Part shown: positions 1-8,248 of the stretch, piece after piece | Layout of the letters: each line of letters begins with the position of its first letter | Numbering within the stretch: the stretch's first letter is position 1 | Assembly: GCF_001724605.1 (NCBI RefSeq) | Contig: NZ_MEEX01000004.1 | Span: 1-64,000, forward strand | DNA: 64,000 nt | Direction of reading: 5' to 3' | DNA from: Phenylobacterium sp. SCN 70-31 | Lineage (GTDB): Bacteria > Pseudomonadota > Alphaproteobacteria > Caulobacterales > Caulobacteraceae | The notes under the pieces: generated by a model | The model's input: the letters and a program-made list of their open reading frames with translations, nothing else | The model's database searches: none | What the model was told of the DNA's origin: nothing | Position numbers and translations under genes: made by a program

Positions 1-2
1 GT

Positions 3-404
3 CTCCGCGCGCCGGCCTCTTGCAACCCCCGCCGAGCACGGCTCAGATCAACCCAGGACTCTCGTTACGACTGGATGAGAAACGGGGGTCACGTCACCCC
101 CGACGGCTCTGTGCGCATCCAGCGCCTTCGCACCGGCCGCAGGACGAAGTCCGAGCACGACAACGAGATCTACGCCCTAATACGGCGCGGTGCTGCGCAG
201 CGCTATGCGGGCCGTCGCGTCTCCTTTGAGACCTTCTATCCCGGGACCGATGAGACGGTGCCGGTCCCGCCGCCCAAAAACGATCCGAAGAGTCTCAAGA
301 ACTACAGCGACGCCATCAAGGCGATTGAGCTGGGCGAGTTCCCTCCCACGAGCGACAACCGCTACTGCCCGAGCTGCCCTTGCTACTTCATCTGCGGGAC
401 CTGA
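3..404 (+). CDS. C-terminal part of UvrD-type helicase / PD-(D/E)XK nuclease (partial)
   Basis: The reading frame is open from the left edge of the window, so the start lies outside. The visible 133 residues resemble the last part of the Cas4/RecB-like PD-(D/E)XK domain that is fused to the C-terminus of many UvrD/REP superfamily 1 helicases. Signs are the segment with LRTGRRTKSEHDNE, a following helix of about 25 residues, and a terminal cysteine group, YCPSCPCYFICG, that fits the 4Fe-4S-binding end of this nuclease family. Such proteins unwind and degrade DNA and often sit in defence islands; here the next gene is the first gene of a Bil operon 83 bp downstream. An ATG at position 75 is probably internal. 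The helicase part cannot be seen, so the fusion itself is inferred. Confidence 0.55.
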   Translation, partial: LRAPASCNPRRARLRSTQDSRYDWMRNGGHVTPDGSVRIQRLRTGRRTKSEHDNEIYALIRRGAAQRYAGRRVSFETFYPGTDETVPVPPPKNDPKSLKNYSDAIKAIELGEFPPTSDNRYCPSCPCYFICGT

Positions 405-487
405 CGGCCGCCCCGGATTTCTCTTCCTGACATCGCTTGCCTTGGTGGGCGCCTCTTCCTCCCACCGCGCCCAGAAAGGCAATTCTG

Positions 488-973
488 ATGTCGACCATCA
501 CCATCTTCATTCAGGCGCAGGGCCGTGCGGGGATTGCGGAAGCGGAGGTCGCCCCGGCGCTCGCCGCCGCCGACCTCCACGCCGAGCTTGTTCGCCTGGG
601 CTTGGAGGTCACGCCCGAGACCTTCGTCTTCATCGATGAGGCCGAGGATCACGTGCACCACGGGAAGCCGGTCCACGGTCTGAAGCACGGTTGCCGCGTC
701 CACGTGGCGCGCTGCCAGCGCGTCAAGACCACCGTGCACTACCTCGACCGCACGATCGAACACGCATTCCCGCCGGGCGCCCGCGTCCGCACGGTGAAGG
801 CCTGGGCCGTCCACAAGCTGAAGATCAGCCCGACGGACGCCGCCGAGCACGTCCTGCAACTCTGCAACTCGACCGACCGTCCAGCCGGCGACACACCGCT
901 GCACGAGCTGGTCACCGGGCACGACTGCGCGGTCTGCTTCGACTTCGTCCCCGAGAAGCGCGTCGAGGGCTAG
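488..973 (+). CDS. bilA: Tandem ubiquitin-like protein, BilA-type
   Basis: This 161-residue protein opens the four-gene operon and is the proposed modifier that the downstream E1/E2 pair attaches to targets. Two beta-grasp-like halves can be read: residues 1-75 start with an ITIFIQ strand, and the second half (about 78-160) starts at TTVHYLDRTIEH and ends in FDFVPEKRVEG. The tandem arrangement is that of the ISG15-like BilA proteins. The C-terminus ends in a single glycine, so it could be conjugated without processing or after trimming by the JAB protein. I chose the ATG at 488, not the in-frame start at 437, because AAAGG lies at a good distance before it and the beta strand begins at once. 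The stop is 3 bp before the E2 start. The family call rests mostly on gene order. Confidence 0.72.
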   Translation: MSTITIFIQAQGRAGIAEAEVAPALAAADLHAELVRLGLEVTPETFVFIDEAEDHVHHGKPVHGLKHGCRVHVARCQRVKTTVHYLDRTIEHAFPPGARVRTVKAWAVHKLKISPTDAAEHVLQLCNSTDRPAGDTPLHELVTGHDCAVCFDFVPEKRVEG

Positions 974-976
974 GCC

Positions 977-1462
977 ATGAACGCGGCGCTTCGCCCGGAC
1001 GAGCTGCTGCTTTCCCGAGATCTCGCTGCGCCGCTCTACCGGTGCGGCGAGATCGAGGGCCGCTGGCGGCATGTCAGCACTGACTGGCCCTACGTGATCA
1101 TCGCTGTCTCAGCTGCCGAGCGACCGAACTCGCCCAGCGAGTACGGCTTCCGCTTCGAATGTAGCGGCTATCCGCAGAACCTGCCGACGGGCCGTCCCTG
1201 GGATATCGACGCCAACGCGCCGCTGCCCGCCGGACGGTGGCCGAACGGTCGTTCCATTCTGCCTTCGGTCTTCCGGCCCGGCTGGAAGAAGGGCGAGTGC
1301 CTCTACCTACCCTGCGATCGCCTGTCGATCGCCGGACATGATCAGTGGCGTCACGAGCACCCCAGTCGCCTTTGGAATCCTGAGCGCGGCATCGTCTGTT
1401 ACGTGGAACAACTCTATGAACTTCTCAATCAAGGCGACTATACGGGCGCTATTGGCGCCTGA
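977..1462 (+). CDS. bilB: E2-like ubiquitin-conjugating protein, BilB-type
   Basis: A 161-residue protein placed between the ubiquitin-like and JAB genes, the position of the E2-fold protein in Bil operons. It would accept the modifier from the E1 as a thioester and transfer it to a target. The central strand region [15 protein letters not shown] and the following [16 protein letters not shown] segment fit a bacterial E2-like fold; Cys108 (in GECLY) is the best candidate for the catalytic cysteine, with Cys113 as the alternative. The C-terminal helix ends in [13 protein letters not shown]. It starts 3 bp after the upstream stop and its end overlaps the JAB gene, so the genes are probably translated together. 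E2 proteins of this group diverge strongly, so the function is taken from context as much as from sequence. Confidence 0.7.
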   Translation: MNAALRPDELLLSRDLAAPLYRCGEIEGRWRHVSTDWPYVIIAVSAAERPNSPSEYGFRFECSGYPQNLPTGRPWDIDANAPLPAGRWPNGRSILPSVFRPGWKKGECLYLPCDRLSIAGHDQWRHEHPSRLWNPERGIVCYVEQLYELLNQGDYTGAIGA

Positions 1463-1937
1463 TCATCGTATCTTTTGCCACCCTGAATGCTGGTCGGCGA
1501 TCCTCGGTGAACTGAACCGCCGCGGTGAAGACCAGCACGAGGCTGGAGCGTTCTTGCTTGGCGAGCCGCGAGGCGATCGCCTCATAGTGCGCGAAGCGAT
1601 CTACTACGACGAGCTCGAGCCCGCCGCCTATTCCAGCGGCGTCTGCATCCTGCACGCGCCCGCTTTCGCGAGACTCTGGTCGATTTGTCGTGAGCGCCGC
1701 CTCAGCGTCGTCGCCGACGTTCACACCCATCCGGGCGCGGCCTTTCAGAGCTGGTCCGACCGCGACAACCCTATGGTCGCGCGTCAGGGCCACATCGCGA
1801 TCATCGTCCCGAACTACGCGAACAAGCCCGTCAACATGCAGCGGTTGGGCATCTTCGAATACGTCGGCGACCACGCGTGGATCGACCGAAGCCCTACCCG
1901 CACCCCGGACTTCCTCCTCATCACGCGCTGGATCTAA
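1416..1937 (+). CDS. bilC: JAB/JAMM metallopeptidase (deubiquitinase-like), BilC-type
   Basis: A zinc isopeptidase of the JAB/MPN fold, expected to trim the ubiquitin-like protein or remove it from targets. The JAMM motif can be read: a glutamate near residue 42 in HEAGAFLLG, then [14 protein letters not shown] at 102-115 giving the two histidines (103, 105), Ser112 and Asp115, followed by [15 protein letters not shown]. The start is uncertain. ATG 1416 overlaps the E2 gene by 47 bp; a TTG at 1452, overlapping the E2 stop by about 11 bp, would also keep the whole domain. Length (about 160-173 residues) is normal for a stand-alone JAB protein. It is followed after 2 bp by the E1 gene. Confidence 0.85.
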   Translation: MNFSIKATIRALLAPDHRIFCHPECWSAILGELNRRGEDQHEAGAFLLGEPRGDRLIVREAIYYDELEPAAYSSGVCILHAPAFARLWSICRERRLSVVADVHTHPGAAFQSWSDRDNPMVARQGHIAIIVPNYANKPVNMQRLGIFEYVGDHAWIDRSPTRTPDFLLITRWI

Positions 1938-1939
1938 CG

Positions 1940-3295
1940 ATGGCCGACACGATCACCCACGAGACCCTTCACCGTACCGCGAAGTACTTCATGGACAGCG
2001 GCAAGGCGGCCTCAGCGGAGGACGCTCTGGCTCTGCTCGACACGTTCGCAGTCACGGTTCACATCGACGACACGACGGCCACCACCGTCCACGGGCAAAC
2101 CGCTTTGCTGTCCTTCGTGAACCTCGCGCGCCGCACGTTTCTCGGCGGCGTTGAGGTTGTTGGCAGACTTGATGTTCCGACGATCGGCCGACTGATGCCC
2201 AGCATGTCGCTTGTCGACGCCGTCAAGGCCCTGGGCGGCCTGGCGGCTTCCTCGCCGACGGGCGGTCGTCCCTGCATCATCATTGGCGACGGATCGCCTG
2301 GTGTCGCGCAACCTGCCTGGCGGCTTCATTGGTCGGGCTGGAGCGGCGGCGTGATCCCGGCGGAATGGCCGGCGGCGCCTCTCGACCAACAGGCCATGGC
2401 CCTGACACCGGCGCTTGCTGCGGCGTTCGCGGTCAGCGAGGCGTTCGCGTACTTCGCCGGCGACCACCAGCTCGCAGGCCGACGCGCCTGCGGCCTCTGC
2501 CTCTGGAACTTCCAAGCCGACTGGCTCGCCGATAACCAAGGGCCTCGCCTCAGGTTCCTGCCTTCAAGGTTGTGGCTACTCGGCCTTGGCAATCTCGGAC
2601 AGGCCTACGCCTGGTCGCTGGCGACGCTACCGTACAGGGGCGACCAGTCGCCCGAACTCGTCCTGCAGGACTTCGACCATGTGGGCGTGTCAAACGACAG
2701 CACATCGCTGCTGTCTTCGCCTCAACTGGTCGGCCGAAAAAAGACTCGCGCAGTCGCCGACTGGCTGGACGATCGCGGGTTTACGACCGTGATCAACGAG
2801 TTGCGATTCAACTCCGCTACGAAGTGGTCGCCCGACGATCCAGGCGTTGCTTTGTGCGGCGTTGATAACCTCCTGGTGCGGTCGCAGCTCGACGGCGCCG
2901 GCTTCCCGCTAGTGGTTGAAGCCGGCCTTGGCGCGGGGCCCCAGGCGTTCCGCAGCATAGCCATTCACACTCTGCCTGCCTCCCGCCCCTCGGCTGAAGT
3001 CTGGCGTGATCGCGCCAGCGGCACGAAGACCTTCGACCCCTCAAGCCTCCCCGCTTACAGCTCTTTGAAGGACAAAGGTCTGGACGATTGCGGGCTTGCC
3101 CAACTTGCGTCCCGTACCGTCGGAGTTCCCTTTGTTGGTTTGATCGCGGCGACGATGGTCATCGCCGAGATGCTCCGACGACTTCACGGCGGGCGCGGTG
3201 TGGAGGTTGCCTCGCTCTCGACTCTGGCCCCAGATGCGGCAGACCAGGTTCGTGTGGACGCTCCCGTTTATGCTCACGGGTACGTCGACGTCTGA
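1940..3295 (+). CDS. bilD: E1-like ThiF-family activating enzyme, BilD-type
   Basis: A 451-residue protein that would adenylate the C-terminus of the ubiquitin-like protein and pass it to the E2. The ThiF/MoeB/HesA Rossmann part starts near residue 212 with WLLGLGNLGQAYAWSL (GxGxxG at 215-220), followed by LQDFDHVGVSNDSTSLL, which supplies the acidic and Asn residues around ATP. The first 200 residues form a separate domain of unknown role, a common arrangement in E1 proteins of these operons. A cysteine in DDCGLAQLASRTVGVPF may be catalytic or structural. I chose ATG 1940, 2 bp after the JAB stop, rather than the upstream in-frame start at 1877 inside the JAB gene. It is the last gene of the operon. 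Confidence 0.85.
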   Translation: MADTITHETLHRTAKYFMDSGKAASAEDALALLDTFAVTVHIDDTTATTVHGQTALLSFVNLARRTFLGGVEVVGRLDVPTIGRLMPSMSLVDAVKALGGLAASSPTGGRPCIIIGDGSPGVAQPAWRLHWSGWSGGVIPAEWPAAPLDQQAMALTPALAAAFAVSEAFAYFAGDHQLAGRRACGLCLWNFQADWLADNQGPRLRFLPSRLWLLGLGNLGQAYAWSLATLPYRGDQSPELVLQDFDHVGVSNDSTSLLSSPQLVGRKKTRAVADWLDDRGFTTVINELRFNSATKWSPDDPGVALCGVDNLLVRSQLDGAGFPLVVEAGLGAGPQAFRSIAIHTLPASRPSAEVWRDRASGTKTFDPSSLPAYSSLKDKGLDDCGLAQLASRTVGVPFVGLIAATMVIAEMLRRLHGGRGVEVASLSTLAPDAADQVRVDAPVYAHGYVDV

Positions 3296-3547
3296 TCCTG
3301 CCGAGCCACGGCCCGCGCGAGATCCGTCTAGCTTGCAGCCCCCGACCGGACCCTCCGAAGGTCCGTGTTGAGTCAAACCGCGTCACTACGCGGAGCCGGC
3401 AGGGGCGGGACCTCGGTCGAGCTCATACTTGGCGGTGTCGCTCTGGAGGGTCAGCGCCTTCCAGCGCCTGAGCGTCACGGTCGATTGAGCGCCGCTGAGG
3501 CGCGATCCAGCGCCTGGGCGCCGCCCCCGCCGAGGCTTGCGATTTCT

Positions 3548-3796
3548 CTACCGGCGGCCTTTGCTGGGGCGTTGCGTCAAGGCCGATCCCGCTGCGCTCT
3601 TGGCCGCCTTCGAAGCGGTCGGGCTCGACAGGACCTTCGCGGCCTTGGACGCGGCCGCCTTGCCGGTGACTTCCGTGCTGCCCCGCTGGGTCAGCGCCGA
3701 GCCGGCAGCGCTCTTCGCCGCCGGCGTGGACTTGGGGTTGCTCAATACCTTCGCGGCAGCGGAAGCTGCCTTCCGACTGGTCTTCTCGTTGGCCAT
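3548..3796 (-). CDS. Small Ala/Ser/Lys-rich repeat protein
   Basis: An 82-residue basic protein made of two copies of one unit of about 30 residues, each with a core of the form AKVLS(N/S)P followed by AAKSAAGSALTQR. It is low in complexity, likely alpha-helical and positively charged, which would suit nucleic acid binding, but no function is known to me. Very similar short proteins are annotated as hypothetical in many proteobacteria. The ATG at 3796 has GGGAGGGCG about 8 bases before it. The same frame stays open upstream to 4216 and contains a third diverged copy of the unit (residues ending SAAAAVLTQR), so either the gene is longer or an older copy lies just upstream. Confidence 0.6.
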   Translation of the reverse strand: MANEKTSRKAASAAAKVLSNPKSTPAAKSAAGSALTQRGSTEVTGKAAASKAAKVLSSPTASKAAKSAAGSALTQRPSKGRR

Positions 3797-4432
3797 GTTC
3801 GCCCTCCCGGCCGGGAGCAAAGCCAGAACATGGTGAGGCTTGCTCGGCGTCGCAAGCGTTGCGCCGCTGGCGCGCGAGGAGACCCGCTGCGTTAGGACCG
3901 CGGCCGCCGCGGACTTGGCCGACTTCGAGGCTTTCGGGCTGCTCAGCACGCGCCCGGCGACGCTCTTGAGCCCGGCGGAAGGACTCTTGCTAACCTCCAG
4001 GACGGAACGCTGGCTCGACACCTCGGCCACGCGCTTCGACTGCTGCTTGAGCCAAGCGACCCTGGATGGCGTCAAGGGACGGCTCACGACCAAGGATTTG
4101 CCCCTCGACGTCGGTGAGGCACTCGAGCCCGTGGCCAAGCTGTTCCTGCCAGAACTGTTCGAGGGCTTCCCCATGCTTTTCCTTTGGCACGGCCAGGGTT
4201 TCAGGTCAGAGCGCAATCTGGTGTGCGTCGGGGTGGTGGTCGCGCAAGGCGGTCTGCGTGTGCACGACGACCGCCGGGAAGCCGGCGGGCCAGGGTGTCC
4301 GTGGCGGGAGGAGAAGCGCCGGTGCGGCGACGGGCATGCAAATGCTCATACGGGGGCTCCGAGACGAGCCCGAGGGGCGCCTACGTCGGGACCGCGGGGT
4401 TGGCCGCGACGCTGTCGAGGATCTTGTGCCGA
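3797..4432. other. Region without a firm gene; remnant repeat unit and possible small ORF
   Basis: No gene is firmly supported here. On the minus strand the frame of the repeat gene at 3548-3796 continues open to 4216 and carries a third repeat unit around 3870-3970. In another minus frame, 3990-4190 could encode 66 residues from a GTG start (beginning MPKEKHGEALEQFWQEQLG), whose composition looks protein-like, but the ribosome site is weak. The two frames overlap, so at most one is right over that part. The rest, 4217-4432, shows nothing. Confidence 0.35.
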
Positions 4433-4609
4433 ATGCCCATCCCGCAGCCCATTGACCCTCGCCGCCTGGCCGCCGAGATCGACGCCAGCGTGGCGGAGTT
4501 CAACCGGCTCGTGGCGCTGGCCTGCGCCCATCACATCGGCGTCGTCGCCGAACTTATGGTCCAGGCCAGGGCGATGGTCCGGATCGTCCTGTGCTGGCCG
4601 TGCAGGTGA
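4433..4609 (+). CDS. Small conserved-looking hypothetical protein
   Basis: A 58-residue ORF starting at ATG 4433. The N-terminal half, with RRLAAEIDASVAEFNRLVALA, has the helical pattern of small hypothetical proteins common in alphaproteobacterial phages and mobile elements, where this helix is followed by a short beta region. The Shine-Dalgarno sequence is weak, and the C-terminal residues (IVLCWPCR) look less typical, so the end may be altered. It converges with the small gene at 4626-4844. No function can be given. Confidence 0.45.
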   Translation: MPIPQPIDPRRLAAEIDASVAEFNRLVALACAHHIGVVAELMVQARAMVRIVLCWPCR

Positions 4610-4625
4610 CCGCCCCGCTCTGAGC

Positions 4626-4844
4626 TCAATGCACCTTCAGGGGGCGAGGCTTGCCCAGGCGGGTCTCGAGCTCCCGTCGCAGGGTCTCGACCTCGGCGTC
4701 CAGGCGGCGGAGCGTCACGGCGTCGGCCGTCCGCGCCGCCGTGAGCAGCGCCAGGCAGTGATCGACGATCTCGCGCGCGGCCGGATTGCCGCGGACCTGC
4801 ACGCGCAGGTCGACGAAGTAGAGCAGCGCCTGATCGAGCGACAT
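4626..4844 (-). CDS. Small coiled-coil-like hypothetical protein
   Basis: A 72-residue protein on the minus strand. The ATG at 4844 is preceded at nine bases by GGAGG, which favours it over the ATG two codons upstream and supports the gene as real. The sequence is largely helical, with the C-terminal LRRLDAEVETLRRELETRL showing a heptad-like pattern that could form a short coiled coil. I do not recognise the family. It lies between two plus-strand genes of the element backbone, 118 bp before the toprim gene. Confidence 0.55.
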   Translation of the reverse strand: MSLDQALLYFVDLRVQVRGNPAAREIVDHCLALLTAARTADAVTLRRLDAEVETLRRELETRLGKPRPLKVH

Positions 4845-4962
4845 CGTCATGCGCCTCCATGGAACAGCGATCCCTGGCTCGCAAGTTGGTTCGACGCGAC
4901 CCGGCTGTCGGAGGTCGGAGGGAGGGCGGCGCCGGCGGACGTTGCTGTAAGGGAGGCTCACG

Positions 4963-5967
4963 ATGCCGGCACGATCGCGGGACGCGTCCAGCCTGCTGCC
5001 CCTGGCCCGCGCCTTCGGCGGCGACGTCTACGCCGGCGGGCGCCGGGCGCTGTTGCCAGCGCCCGGCCACAGCGCTGCCGACCGCTCCGTCTCCCTGTGG
5101 CTGCGGGCGGGGCGGGTCGTCGTGCACAGCTTCGGCGCGGGCGACTGGCGGGAGGTGCTCGACGGCCTGCGCGCGCGGGGCTGGATCGACGCCGAGAACC
5201 GGTTGCGGGACGGCGGCGGGGTCACGGGGAGAGCTGGCCGGGACGACGCCGTGGAGGCGACGCGCGCGGAGCGGGTCGCCGCCGCCCGGCGCCTCTGGGA
5301 CGGCGGCGGGCCGCTGGCGTCAGGCGCGGCAGCGGCGATGTACCTGGCCCGGCGGGGCGTCGATGCCGGCCTGGCCGACGCCGGGGCGTTGCGGGCGCAT
5401 GCCGCCGCGCCCGCCGCCGTCTACCGAGGGTCCGGTCCCTACCGGCCGGCCCTGCTGGCGGCGGTGCGCACGGACCTGGGCGAGCTCACCGCCGTCGAGG
5501 TGACTTATCTCGACTCGGAGGGACGTCGGAGCAAATCGGCGCGCCCGCCGCGCAAGATGGTGGGCGTGCTCCCGGCGGGCTGTGCGGTGCGGCTGGCGCT
5601 GGTGGGCGAGGCGATGGTGGTCGGCGAAGGCGTGCCCACCACGCTCTCGGCCATGCGCCGGTTCGGGCTGCCGGGCTGGGCGCTGTTGTCGACCAGCAAC
5701 CTGCGACGCTGGATCGCGCCGGCCGGGGTCCGGCGGGTGGTGGTCGCCGGCGATCGTGGGACGGACGGCGAGCGGTCGGCCGCAATGCTGGTGGCGCGGC
5801 TGCGGTCTGTGGGGTGCGAGGCCCAGCTCGCGTTGCCGCCGGAGGGGTTCGGGGATTGGAACGACGCCGAGGAGATGAAGGAAGGGACGAGGGAGGCGCC
5901 CAGCGCGGAGGGGAGGTCCCGACCGGCCGGGCGGGAGCCTCTCGATGCCCAAGACCCCTGTGCCTGA
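4963..5967 (+). CDS. Toprim-domain protein, plasmid/ICE primase-like
   Basis: A 334-residue protein of the group annotated as toprim-domain or DUF7146 proteins in alphaproteobacterial plasmids and ICEs. The N-terminal part (residues 1-75) with the SVSLWLRAGRVVVHSF segment resembles the lead-in of phage/plasmid primase-helicases, though no zinc-binding cysteines are seen. A toprim fold fits from about 205: LALVGEAMVVGEGVPTTLSA gives the conserved glutamate, and RVVVAGDRGTDGE gives the DxD-like metal site. Its likely role is primer synthesis or DNA handling during element replication or transfer. GTAAGGGAGG lies just before the ATG. The end overlaps the ParB-like gene by 23 bp, suggesting a shared transcript. 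Confidence 0.75.
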   Translation: MPARSRDASSLLPLARAFGGDVYAGGRRALLPAPGHSAADRSVSLWLRAGRVVVHSFGAGDWREVLDGLRARGWIDAENRLRDGGGVTGRAGRDDAVEATRAERVAAARRLWDGGGPLASGAAAAMYLARRGVDAGLADAGALRAHAAAPAAVYRGSGPYRPALLAAVRTDLGELTAVEVTYLDSEGRRSKSARPPRKMVGVLPAGCAVRLALVGEAMVVGEGVPTTLSAMRRFGLPGWALLSTSNLRRWIAPAGVRRVVVAGDRGTDGERSAAMLVARLRSVGCEAQLALPPEGFGDWNDAEEMKEGTREAPSAEGRSRPAGREPLDAQDPCA

Positions 5968-7981
5968 GCCGGTCGCCGAACGCCTGCCCAGGACGTTCGC
6001 GCTGCGCGACGTGGCGATCGCGCCCGAGAACATGCGCTTCGGTGAGGCGCCGGACGACGAGATCCCTGAACTGGCGGAGACCATCTTCGCCGCCGGCGTG
6101 CTGCAGCCGCTGACCGTGCGGCCCGGACGGGGCAAGACGGAGAAGCCCGGCATGGCGCTGGACGGCCGCCGCCGCTGGCTGGCGCTCCAGTTGCTGCTGG
6201 AGAGTGGTCGGATCACCGACGCCTATCCTGTGCCGGCGTTTGTCGAGACCGATCCGGCCCGGCAGGCCGCCGCCATCGTGCTCACCAACAAGCACGTACC
6301 GGTGCATCCGGCCGATGTGATCGTGGCGATCGGCAAGATGCTGAAGGCCAAGCTGACCTTCGCCGTGATCGCGGGCGCCCTCGGCTTCGCCGAACTGGAG
6401 GTGCGCCGGCTGGCCGCGCTGGCGGACCTCCACCCGAAGGCCCTCGAGGCGCTGCGCGCCGGCCGCCTGAACCTGCGTCAGGCCCGCCTCCTGGCCCGTC
6501 TGCCCGACCGGAAGGAGCAGGGCGAGATCGCCGAGGCGGCCTTGAACGGCATGGGCTTCCAGGAGTGGCGGATCACCGACCGGCTCGACGCCGGCCAGGT
6601 GACCACGCGCGACCGGCGCTTCCGACTCGTCGGTCCCGACCGCTATGCGGCGGCCGGTGGGCGCATCGACAGCGACCTCTTCGGAGAGCGGCCGGACGTG
6701 GTGCTCGACCCCGAGATCCTGCAGTCGGCCTGGATCGCGCGCGCCGAGGCGCTGTCGCGCGACCTCGGCGCCCCGGTGCGGGTGTCGGTGGCGTGCCCGG
6801 AGATCGACGACGCCGAACTCGAGCCGTTCGGGACCAGCTACGGCATGGGCCTCGACAGCGACGGCCTCGCGGCCTGGGAAGAGCTGCAGAACGCCGAGCA
6901 CGAGGCCGGCGTCGCGCTCGCGGACGCCGACTGGGCGTCGGACGACGCCGATCCGCTGCTGGCCGCCGCCCTGGCGGCCAGGCTCGCCGCCGACCTGGCC
7001 AGCGAGCCCGCGCGCGAGGTGAGCTTCGTGCAGGTGTTCTGCGACACCGTCACGGGGCTCGGCCTGCGCGCCTACGGGCCGCCGGCGCCGGTCGTCGAGG
7101 ACGACGACGGCGGGGAGACCGCCGAGGACGAAGGCGTCCCGTTTGGGTCGGGCGGCGCGTTCCCTTCCCGGCGCGAGATCCCGGCCGTCACGGCGACGCC
7201 GGTGGCGGTCGCCCCGGGGCCTGAGCTCGACGGCGTCGGCCATGCCCTGCACGAGGTGCGCACCGACACCGCCACCCGGGCGCTGATCCGGGCCCTGGCG
7301 GACGATCCCGGCGCGGCGCTCACCGCCGTGGTGGCGCGCCTGTTCAGCGTGGTGGTGCTTTGCCAGGGCCGGGGCCGCGGCGGCGGGGCGCTTTCCCTGG
7401 ATGCCGAGGCCTACAGCCGCCGCGGCGTCACGCCGATCGAGGCGCTGGATGGCGACGTGCGCCGAAGGCTCGCCGATCGGCGCGCGGCCTGGGAGGCCTC
7501 GGAGCTGTCGCCGATCGCCTGGGTGGCGGCCCTGCCCCACGGCGAGAAGATGGCGCTGTTGGCCGAGGTCGTCGCCCTGAGCCTGGACCTGCGGGAGGAG
7601 CGCACGACCCAGGTGCGCCGCGCCGCCCGGGCCGAGGCGGTGGAGATCGCGGCGATCTGCCAGGCCGACGTCACCCTCCACTGGACGCCGGACGAGGCCT
7701 TCCTGGGCGCCCATCCCAAGGCCAAGCTGCTCGACATGCTGGAGGCCATGGGCGAGGGCGAGACCCGGGCCGGCGCGGCCAAGAAGGACGAGCTGGTCTC
7801 GCTGGTGGCCGAGCGGGCCGCCGAGCGCAGCTGGGCGCCGGCCTACCTCTCCTGGGCCGCCGAACCGCCGGATGAGGCGGAAGACGAGGAGACGCTCGAC
7901 GCCGGCGACCCTGCGCCGGACGCGGCCGAGGCCGAGGTTGACCCCGCTCCCGACGACGGGGCGTCGGCGATCGCCGCCTGA
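5945..7981 (+). CDS. Large ParB/RepB-like partition protein with extended C-terminus
   Basis: A 678-residue protein with a ParB/Srx-like N-terminal domain at about 20-85: FALRDVAIAPENMRF, an acidic DDEIPELAETI helix, then ALDGRRRWLALQLL, where the usual GERR nucleotide motif reads DGRR. A helix-turn-helix domain follows at about 115-215. The long C-terminal part is not found in chromosomal ParB and includes a conserved VTLHWTPDEAFLGAHPKAK segment near residue 575. The gene at 56246-58225 has the same layout. Proteins of this type are typical of large alphaproteobacterial plasmids and ICEs, where they are thought to act in maintenance or regulation rather than in simple ParABS. It overlaps the upstream toprim gene. 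Confidence 0.8.
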   Translation: MPKTPVPEPVAERLPRTFALRDVAIAPENMRFGEAPDDEIPELAETIFAAGVLQPLTVRPGRGKTEKPGMALDGRRRWLALQLLLESGRITDAYPVPAFVETDPARQAAAIVLTNKHVPVHPADVIVAIGKMLKAKLTFAVIAGALGFAELEVRRLAALADLHPKALEALRAGRLNLRQARLLARLPDRKEQGEIAEAALNGMGFQEWRITDRLDAGQVTTRDRRFRLVGPDRYAAAGGRIDSDLFGERPDVVLDPEILQSAWIARAEALSRDLGAPVRVSVACPEIDDAELEPFGTSYGMGLDSDGLAAWEELQNAEHEAGVALADADWASDDADPLLAAALAARLAADLASEPAREVSFVQVFCDTVTGLGLRAYGPPAPVVEDDDGGETAEDEGVPFGSGGAFPSRREIPAVTATPVAVAPGPELDGVGHALHEVRTDTATRALIRALADDPGAALTAVVARLFSVVVLCQGRGRGGGALSLDAEAYSRRGVTPIEALDGDVRRRLADRRAAWEASELSPIAWVAALPHGEKMALLAEVVALSLDLREERTTQVRRAARAEAVEIAAICQADVTLHWTPDEAFLGAHPKAKLLDMLEAMGEGETRAGAAKKDELVSLVAERAAERSWAPAYLSWAAEPPDEAEDEETLDAGDPAPDAAEAEVDPAPDDGASAIAA

Positions 7982-8248
7982 GCCTCCCTGCGGGCGGCGC
8001 ATGCCCGTCGCGAACGTCCCGGCGACCGGCGTCCTGGAGCGGACGCCGCCGGGAGGTGGGCACGATTGGACGCTCACGCCGCGCCTCTGGGCGGCAGATC
8101 CCTCCGCGGTGCGCCCGCCGGCTGACGGCGCTGTTCCGGTCGCTCCGGGACGGCGCCGTCCTTCTGGGACGAGGAGAAAGGGCGGGCCGGGGCGAGCCCG
8201 GCGGACGGGAAGGCGCGCCAGCCGGCCGCGCCGGGCGGGAGCCCCGCC

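Noticed and set aside
3840..6113. A 757-codon plus-strand open frame
   Set aside because: It runs through small genes and the toprim gene in another frame, and is Arg/Gly-rich without motifs.
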